A DNA stretch of 10,506 nucleotides from an uncultured Bacteroidota bacterium (GTDB lineage: Bacteria > Bacteroidota > Bacteroidia > Chitinophagales > Chitinophagaceae). The position numbers and the translations under genes are program-made. Positions 5,223 to 10,506 of the stretch are shown here, piece after piece (positions within the stretch are counted from its first letter, which is position 1; each line of letters starts with the position of its first letter). A model generated the notes under the pieces. It was not told the DNA's origin. It was given only the letters and a program-made list of their open reading frames with translations, and made no database searches. The stretch spans positions 1 through 10,506 of the forward strand of contig CAMLEX010000110.1 of the NCBI GenBank assembly GCA_946479055.1, read 5' to 3'.

Positions 5223-8200
5223 ATGAAAATCTTAGAAGGAATTACAAAAAAGTTTAAACAGTTTGGACCAACGAGCTGGGCAGTAGATAATAAAACTGCT
5301 GTATATATTATTGCTGTGATAATTTCCATCTATGGATTGATCCGGTTTAATAGTATGCCGAAAGAACAGTTCCCAGATATTGTGGTGCCTACTATTTCGA
5401 TAGCAACGGTATATGTAGGTAATTCTCCAAAAGATATCGAGAACCTGGTAACACGGCCAATAGAAAAAGAACTAAAAGGGATCAGTGGCGCAAAAGTTAT
5501 CAAAATTCAAAGTACATCACAAGCTGATTATAGCCTGATCGTTGTTGAGTTTGATACAGACGTAAAAACCGACCTGGCAAGGCAAAAAGTAAAAGATGCG
5601 ATTGATAAAGCAAGATCAGATCTACCCACCGATCTTACACAGGAACCCGATGTGCAGGAATTCGCTTTTAGTGAATTGCCTATCATGTTCGTGAATGTAA
5701 GCGGTGACTATGAAGGTATAAAACTGAAAGAGTATGCTGATAAGATGCAGGATCGTTTTGAAGAATTGAGCGAAATTACAAGAGTTGAAATAGTAGGTGC
5801 GCCGGAAAGAGAGATACAGGTAAATGTAGATCCTTCCAAAATGGCGGTGTCAAGGATCAGCTTTACCGATATTGAAAATGCTATTGCGCGGGAAAACATG
5901 GATATCACCGGTGGCTTGGTTGAAACCGGTACGATGAGACGCACACTTAAGATCAAAGGACAGTTTACAAGTGCAGAGGATCTGAAAAATATTGTGGTAA
6001 GAAGTAGCGCCCAGGGAGCTTCTGTATACTTAAGAGATTTTGCAGAATTAAAAGACACTATTAAAGAAAAGGATAGTTATGCCCGGTTGGATGGAAAGAC
6101 TGTTGTTACACTCAACATTGTAAAAAGAGCAGGAGAGAATCTGATCGAAGCTGCAGATAAAATAAAGGCAACTGTTGCCGATATGCAGAAAAAAGAAGAT
6201 CTGCCAAGGGATCTTAAAGTGGTTATCACCGGTGATCAAAGCAAAACAACAAAAACTTCATTTAATGAATTGATCAATACGATCATCATCGGTTTTGTAC
6301 TGGTATTGATCATCCTGATGTTCTTTATGGGAGTTACCAATGCATTTTTTGTAGCGTTGAGTGTGCCACTGAGTGTATTTGTAGCATTCCTGTTTTTACC
6401 GTTAGCGGATGCGATAATCGGAACAAGTGTTACCCTCAATTTTATCGTGTTGTTCGCCTTGTTATTTGGTTTGGGTATCATTGTGGATGATGCGATTGTT
6501 GTTATTGAAAATACCCATCGAATCTATAATAACGGTAAGGTACCAATAGTGCGAAGTGCCAAAGAAGCAGCTGGTGAAGTATTTATCCCTGTATTAGCAG
6601 GTACAGCTACTACGCTGGCACCATTCTTCCCCTTATTGTTTTGGAAAGGATTGATCGGTAAATTCATGATCTACTTGCCGACCATTTTGATCCTTACACT
6701 GGCAGCATCATTGATCGTAGCGTTTATATTCAACCCTGTATTTGCTGTAAGCTTCATGAAGCCGGAAGGAAAAGAATATGAAAAACCTAAGAAGGCGGTA
6801 TTCAGAAATAAATGGTTCCTTACTTTTTTAATAGCGGGTGTTTTATTGCATTTGCCCGGTATGCATGGCATGGCTAATTTTTTATTACTGATGGCGATCC
6901 TGATGGTGTTTAATTCCTATGTATTGAATGATGTAATCCATGCATTTCAGAAAAGAGCATTGCCCGGACTCATGAACCGGTATGAAAAATTATTGCGTTG
7001 GGTATTAAAAGGCAAAAGACCGGTATGGGCATTTGTCTCTTTATTTGGTGTGTTTATTTTAGCTGTTGTAATGCTAATGGCGAGAGGAAACAAACAAACT
7101 TTCTTCCCCAGTGGTGATCCCAATTTTGTATATGTGTATCTGAAACTACCCGTAGGTACGGATGTAAAACATACGGATAGTGTTACCAGGCTTTTAGAAA
7201 AAAGGGTACTAAAAGTTTTAGAAAATGATAAACCGGGAGCTCCGGGAAGTATCGTGGAAAGCGTTATTTCCAACGTGGCGGTAAGCGCTAATAACCCACG
7301 GGATAATAACCGCAGTGTTCAATCCAACCTGGGCCGGATACAGATTTCATTTGTTGAGTTTGAAAAAAGACATGGTAAAAGCAGCATGCCTTATAAAGAT
7401 GCGATCAGGGAAGCCATGAAAGGTATCCCCGGCGCCAGTATAGAAGTAGGGCAGGAAGATGGCGGTCCGCCCACCGATCCGCCAGTGAATATAGAAGTGG
7501 TAGGTGATAATTTTGAAAACATAGCTTCGGTTGCTACACAGTTATACAATTATTTAGATACAAACCGTGTAGAAGGAGTGGAAAACCTTCAGCCTGATGT
7601 AGACCTTAACAATCCTGAAATAACCATCAACGTGGACAGGGAAAAAGCCATGATAGAAGGCGTAACTACCGGACAGTTGGGTATGGAAATAAGAGCAGCT
7701 GTATTCGGACGGGAAGTGAGCAAAATAAAAGATGGTGAAGATGAGTATAAAATTCAGGTTCGCTATACTGACTTGCTGCGCAATAATGTTACCGATCTGA
7801 TGAATATGCGGATCACATTTTTTGACATGAACACGATGCTCGTAAAGTCATTACCGCTTAGCGCCGTGGCAAAGGTTGATTACACCAATACAACCGGCGG
7901 TGTGAAAAGAAAGAATGTTAAACGTACTATTCAACTGCAGAGTAATGTTTTGGATCCTACCATGGTGGCTCCTATCAATGCTCAATTAAAAACAAAGATT
8001 GATGATTTTAAAAGCAAAGTAAAGATACCGCCCGATGTTACAATCAGGCAGAGTGGTCAGAGTGAGCAGGAAGCGGAGACCAACGCATTTTTAGGGACAG
8101 CGTTCATGATTGCAATAGGACTTATCTTTTTGATCCTTGTCTTGCAGTTCAATTCAATGAGCAAACCTTTCATCGTCATCACGGAAATATTTTTCTCGGT

Positions 8201-8786
8201 AATAGGTGTGTTGATCGGGTATGCGTTAACGGGGATGACCATCGCTACCATAATGGTGCTGGTAGGCGTTGTGGGTCTGGCGGGAATAGTTATAAAAAAT
8301 GGTATCCTGCTGATCGAATTTACCGACGAACTTCGTGGCAGGGGTATGCGGACAAGAGAAGCTGCTATACAGGCCGGCAAGATCAGGATCATTCCTGTAT
8401 TGCTGACAGCTGTGGCTACTATCCTGGGTCTATTGCCACTGGCGGTTGGTTTTAATATTGACTTTGCAGGGCTGTTCCAGCATCTTCGTCCCAATATTTT
8501 CTTCGGTGGTGATAGCGTTGTATTCTGGGGACCATTGAGCTGGACGATCATCTTCGGGCTTATTTTCTCTTTTTTCCTGACATTGATGATGGTACCCAGT
8601 ATGTACCTCATCGCTGAAAGATTGAGAAGACCTATGGAAAGATTTTATGGAAGCCGGTTTATCGCTTTACTTGGTTTCCTTGGTCCTTTCTTCTTCATTT
8701 TTGTGGGGATCATGTACTTAGTCCGGAGATTACAGGGTAAAAAAGTTTGGTTGGGTGTATTAAAACCAGCGCCTCAAAAAGCGTAA
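5223..8786 (+). CDS. Efflux RND transporter permease (AcrB/MexB-like, HAE1-type)
   Basis: A 1187-residue proton-driven pump from the ATG at 5223. An in-frame TTG at 5187 would add 12 residues, but lies in the repeat-like spacer and is not preferred. The N-terminal helix is followed by PKEQFPDIVVPTISI, then porter-domain sequence and transmembrane helices 2-6. Proton-relay residues are present: the Asp pair D422-D423 in GLGIIVDDAIVVIEN (helix 4) and K1025 in GLAGIVIKNGILLIEF (helix 10). The protein is longer than AcrB (1049). Extra hydrophobic segments occur between helices 6 and 7 (about 531-570) and at the C-terminus (about 1146-1166). There is also an inserted loop, FNIDFAGLFQHLRPNIFFGG, between helices 11 and 12. 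It would capture substrates and pass them through the adaptor to the TolC-like channel. The substrate is unknown; the aspartate pair argues for drugs, lipids or other organics rather than heavy metals. Confidence 0.95.
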   Translation: MKILEGITKKFKQFGPTSWAVDNKTAVYIIAVIISIYGLIRFNSMPKEQFPDIVVPTISIATVYVGNSPKDIENLVTRPIEKELKGISGAKVIKIQSTSQADYSLIVVEFDTDVKTDLARQKVKDAIDKARSDLPTDLTQEPDVQEFAFSELPIMFVNVSGDYEGIKLKEYADKMQDRFEELSEITRVEIVGAPEREIQVNVDPSKMAVSRISFTDIENAIARENMDITGGLVETGTMRRTLKIKGQFTSAEDLKNIVVRSSAQGASVYLRDFAELKDTIKEKDSYARLDGKTVVTLNIVKRAGENLIEAADKIKATVADMQKKEDLPRDLKVVITGDQSKTTKTSFNELINTIIIGFVLVLIILMFFMGVTNAFFVALSVPLSVFVAFLFLPLADAIIGTSVTLNFIVLFALLFGLGIIVDDAIVVIENTHRIYNNGKVPIVRSAKEAAGEVFIPVLAGTATTLAPFFPLLFWKGLIGKFMIYLPTILILTLAASLIVAFIFNPVFAVSFMKPEGKEYEKPKKAVFRNKWFLTFLIAGVLLHLPGMHGMANFLLLMAILMVFNSYVLNDVIHAFQKRALPGLMNRYEKLLRWVLKGKRPVWAFVSLFGVFILAVVMLMARGNKQTFFPSGDPNFVYVYLKLPVGTDVKHTDSVTRLLEKRVLKVLENDKPGAPGSIVESVISNVAVSANNPRDNNRSVQSNLGRIQISFVEFEKRHGKSSMPYKDAIREAMKGIPGASIEVGQEDGGPPTDPPVNIEVVGDNFENIASVATQLYNYLDTNRVEGVENLQPDVDLNNPEITINVDREKAMIEGVTTGQLGMEIRAAVFGREVSKIKDGEDEYKIQVRYTDLLRNNVTDLMNMRITFFDMNTMLVKSLPLSAVAKVDYTNTTGGVKRKNVKRTIQLQSNVLDPTMVAPINAQLKTKIDDFKSKVKIPPDVTIRQSGQSEQEAETNAFLGTAFMIAIGLIFLILVLQFNSMSKPFIVITEIFFSVIGVLIGYALTGMTIATIMVLVGVVGLAGIVIKNGILLIEFTDELRGRGMRTREAAIQAGKIRIIPVLLTAVATILGLLPLAVGFNIDFAGLFQHLRPNIFFGGDSVVFWGPLSWTIIFGLIFSFFLTLMMVPSMYLIAERLRRPMERFYGSRFIALLGFLGPFFFIFVGIMYLVRRLQGKKVWLGVLKPAPQKA

Positions 8787-9088
8787 TATTTAAAAAAAAT
8801 AATATGCCATTTGTAATGTAAATGAATTTATTAAGCATAAACCGGGGTTAGGAGTTTACTAAAAAAATGGGTAGTCATGTTTAAAAGGCTACCCATTTTT
8901 ATTTTTTTTTATTTTTTTTGCCAGTTTATGCAGCACACTTGAATATCCTGTTGTCTCTATTCTTAAGTAGCCTGAATCTCAGGTTTCCGATTGACTGCTT
9001 TCCAAATATTTTAATTTAGTTGGTTTTGTATCCGCCTCACTAACTGCTTAGCGGAGAAAAGAGTTCCGGTTTATCCGGGACTCTTTTT
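8787..9088. other. 302-bp convergent intergenic region with two terminators
   Basis: The region lies between the pump gene (plus) and the POT remnant (minus). It holds AT-rich sequence after the pump stop, a strong terminator (8863-8919), about 137 bp with no open frame of note, and a second hairpin terminator (9057-9090). Between the terminators there are two weak hairpins: CCTGA/TCAGG at 8971-8983 and TCCGC/GCGGA at 9031-9055. No full TTTG/TAnnTTTG promoter was found there. Confidence 0.6.
8863..8919 (+). terminator. Strong rho-independent terminator of the efflux operon
   Basis: AAAAATGGGTAG at 8863-8874 pairs perfectly with CTACCCATTTTT at 8889-8900 across a 14-nt loop. It is followed by a nearly unbroken T-tract to 8919. 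It lies 76 bp after the pump stop codon. The A-rich left flank means it could also work weakly on the minus strand. Confidence 0.9.
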
Positions 9089-9090
9089 TT
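9057..9090. terminator. Hairpin terminator at the convergent end, overlapping the POT remnant stop
   Basis: AAAAGAGTTCCGG (9057-9069) pairs with CCGGGACTCTTTT (9075-9087) across the 5-nt loop TTTAT. On the plus strand the single non-Watson-Crick pair is a tolerated U-G, and a run of seven T follows. On the minus strand the same position is an A-C mismatch and the T-run is shorter (TTTT). It therefore works best for plus-strand transcripts but may serve both directions. Its right end touches the minus-strand stop codon at 9091-9089. Confidence 0.75.
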
Positions 9091-9451
9091 AATTCACACC
9101 CTTTTCTTTCATCACCCTATTTAACCAGCGCAACATAGCGAAACACATAACAGCGGCTATCATTAACAAACCAAAATTCAACCAGAAAAAGCCAGCCCTA
9201 CCACCCATGATAATAGATTTGCGATAGCCTAAATAACGGTCGCCCAGTAAGCCTCCGATGAAAGGCGTTAAAAAAACCAGGGCGATGAAAGTGCCATAGA
9301 GATCCGCTGATTTAGCGTCTGTCGTGGCATAACCTTGTTTTACATCTTTCAGGTAAAGCGTAAAAATGCCGATCATCAGGTAATAGCCAAACCTTTCCCA
9401 CATTTCGGAAAAGAAGAGAAAAGGCAATGCTTTAGGATGCTTTTTCCACAT
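9089..9451 (-). pseudogene. POT/PTR2 family peptide transporter, internally deleted remnant
   Basis: The open frame encodes 120 residues from ATG at 9451 (a GTG at 9514 would add 21 residues without family character). A full POT transporter has roughly 450-600 residues and 12-14 helices. The N-terminus is textbook POT: HPKALPFLFFSEMWERFGYY, with the ExxERFxYY motif, then GGLLGDRYLGYRKSIIMGG at the end of helix 2/start of helix 3. Directly after that GG (about 9200) the sequence changes to RAGFFWLNFGLLMIAA, then LRWLNRVMKEKGVN and a stop, which reads like the last helix and tail of a POT protein. About 300 or more central residues, including the ExxQ-type helix 7 site, are missing, and the reading frame survives. 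It lies 83 bp after a longer POT gene on the same strand. Transport activity is very unlikely. An assembly error in a tandem pair is an alternative. Confidence 0.8.
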
Positions 9452-9534
9452 GGCAAGATGTTTTAACAGAGACAAACCAGCAACTTTAATAGCAAAAAGC
9501 TGATTCCTCAACACTAGTTTTCTGAAAAATCATG

Positions 9535-10506
9535 TTATGTTATTCCCTGCATCATTTTTTGAAGTCTTTTTGAAAGCAGGAGTAAAACAAAAGCCGCGAA
9601 TCCAGCCATAAAAACAAAAAGCATAAAGAATTCGTAAAGATTATTCATTTTATAACCCAGGAATACTGTGGTCTTCCCGCCCTCGGGATATAAGGCACTC
9701 ATTACACCTGCAAGTTTATTACCTGCGGCAGTGGCCAGGAACCACACTGCCATTAACAAGGAAGCGAATTTAAGCGGCGAAAGTTTATTCACCAATGATA
9801 GCCCGATCGGGGAGAGGCAAAGTTCTCCCAGCGTATGCAGTACATACATACCGGTCAGCCAGATCATGCTTACTTTTTCCGTAGGAGAAACATCATGTAC
9901 CCCCCTTGCGATCCACCAATAACCCAGTGCGAGACCTGCGAGCCCCAATGCCATTTTGGTAGGCGTGGAAGGCTGTTTCCTGCCCATCTTTACCCATATC
10001 CAGGCTAAAGGGAGGGCGAATAAAATAATGAATACGGAATTGAAGGATTGAAAATAAGAAGGGGGCATGCTATAGGAGCCGATCGTCAAATCTGTTTGCC
10101 GGTCTGCAAAGAAAACCAGGGATGCTCCCGTCTGCTCATAGGCTGCCCAGAAAAAGATAACGAAGAAACAAACGATGAATATGACCCAGATCCTTTGTCT
10201 ATCGACTTTGTTCAGGGACTTGTCTGAAAGAATAAAGGCTGCGATGAATAAGGAAGCACCTGCAAGCACGTAAGAAAGATAGCTATAATGCGCATCCAGG
10301 TACATGGCGCTTATCATGATAGCGGAGAAAATGAGTAAACCAATGATCATGTAAACCGGGTCGAGCCATTTTCGTGAAGGAGCTTTGCCGCTTTGAACAG
10401 AACTTTTTCCTGAAACCTCATCGATCCCATATGTAGGTGTTTGGCCGAGGATCTTTCCATCGGGGTCACGGACGTATTTATCATGATATAATTTTTGAAC
10501 CAACAA
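9535..10506 (-). CDS. POT/PTR2 family proton-dependent oligopeptide transporter (partial, N-terminus beyond window)
   Basis: The C-terminal 323 residues of a peptide transporter are visible, and the frame is open at the right edge, so the start lies outside. Landmarks are WAAYEQTGASLVFFADRQTD (about visible residues 120-139, the helix 7 E-x-x-x-G region) and VLHTLGELCLSPIGLSLVNK (222-241, the helix 10 conserved Glu and Pro). Then comes FASLLMAVWFLATAAGNKLAG and a last helix ending KRLQKMMQGIT. There are about eight hydrophobic segments in view, consistent with the C-terminal bundle plus linker helices. The family imports di- and tripeptides with protons across the inner membrane. A hydrophilic stretch near the edge (VRDPDGKILGQTP to APSRKW) is probably the central cytoplasmic linker. 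Nothing in the visible part is broken. Its last helix differs clearly from that of the downstream remnant, so the two are diverged paralogues. Confidence 0.92.
   Translation of the reverse strand: MLVQKLYHDKYVRDPDGKILGQTPTYGIDEVSGKSSVQSGKAPSRKWLDPVYMIIGLLIFSAIMISAMYLDAHYSYLSYVLAGASLFIAAFILSDKSLNKVDRQRIWVIFIVCFFVIFFWAAYEQTGASLVFFADRQTDLTIGSYSMPPSYFQSFNSVFIILFALPLAWIWVKMGRKQPSTPTKMALGLAGLALGYWWIARGVHDVSPTEKVSMIWLTGMYVLHTLGELCLSPIGLSLVNKLSPLKFASLLMAVWFLATAAGNKLAGVMSALYPEGGKTTVFLGYKMNNLYEFFMLFVFMAGFAAFVLLLLSKRLQKMMQGIT

Noticed and set aside
8057..8611. Minus-strand open frame of 184 codons inside the pump gene
   Set aside because: It is fully antisense to conserved pump helices 8-12; the composition (many Ile, Pro, Thr, Ser) is that of an antisense shadow.
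9452..9514. GTG start extending the POT remnant by 21 residues
   Set aside because: POT proteins of this type begin close to the HPKALPFLFFSEMWERF motif; the ATG at 9451 gives the expected N-terminus.
9089..10506. One POT gene split by a frameshift
   Set aside because: The order is wrong for a split gene: the upstream piece (9535-10506) ends with a full POT C-terminus and the downstream piece begins with a POT N-terminus, so these are two tandem genes.
1..10506. CRISPR array, tRNA, rRNA, transposase or phage genes
   Set aside because: None was recognised by eye on either strand; there are no regularly spaced direct repeats of 20 bp or more and no cloverleaf-like sequence.

Overview
The window looks like a chromosomal segment of a Bacteroidota bacterium, probably of the Chitinophagaceae type. 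Three things suggest this. The base composition is AT-leaning and start codons lack Shine-Dalgarno sequences. There is a good match to the Bacteroidota promoter (TTTG, 19-nt spacer, TAnnTTTG). The protein families (DUF502, TetR-led RND efflux operon, POT transporters) are also typical. The taxon is an inference; no rRNA or marker gene is present.

Left, minus strand (1-1319): a DUF502 membrane protein gene is followed 26 bp downstream by a secreted zinc-dependent phospholipase C/S1-P1 nuclease-fold protein. The latter runs off the left edge, so it has no stop codon in the window, but its 222 visible codons retain a full set of candidate zinc ligands.

Centre, plus strand (1513-8919): a four-gene efflux operon. 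A TetR-type regulator is followed by a TolC-like outer-membrane channel (20-nt overlap), a lipoprotein membrane-fusion protein (18-bp gap) and a large RND inner-membrane pump. An 11-bp perfect inverted repeat lies over the only recognisable promoter, suggesting that the regulator represses its own operon. About 340 bp of GC-rich, hairpin-forming, repeat-like DNA separates the fusion-protein gene from the pump gene and appears to supply the fusion protein's stop codon. The operon ends at a strong intrinsic terminator.

Right, minus strand (9089-10506): two tandem genes of the proton-dependent oligopeptide transporter (POT/PTR2) family. The upstream one is visible only as its C-terminal 323 residues and looks intact. 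The downstream one is a 120-residue remnant in which the N-terminal two to three helices are joined in frame to a final helix, so most of the transporter is missing. A second hairpin terminator sits at the convergent end.

No CRISPR array, tRNA, rRNA, transposase or recognisably new defence or biosynthetic system was found. The parts most worth a second look are the internally deleted POT gene, the operator/promoter overlap, and the repeat block inside the efflux operon.
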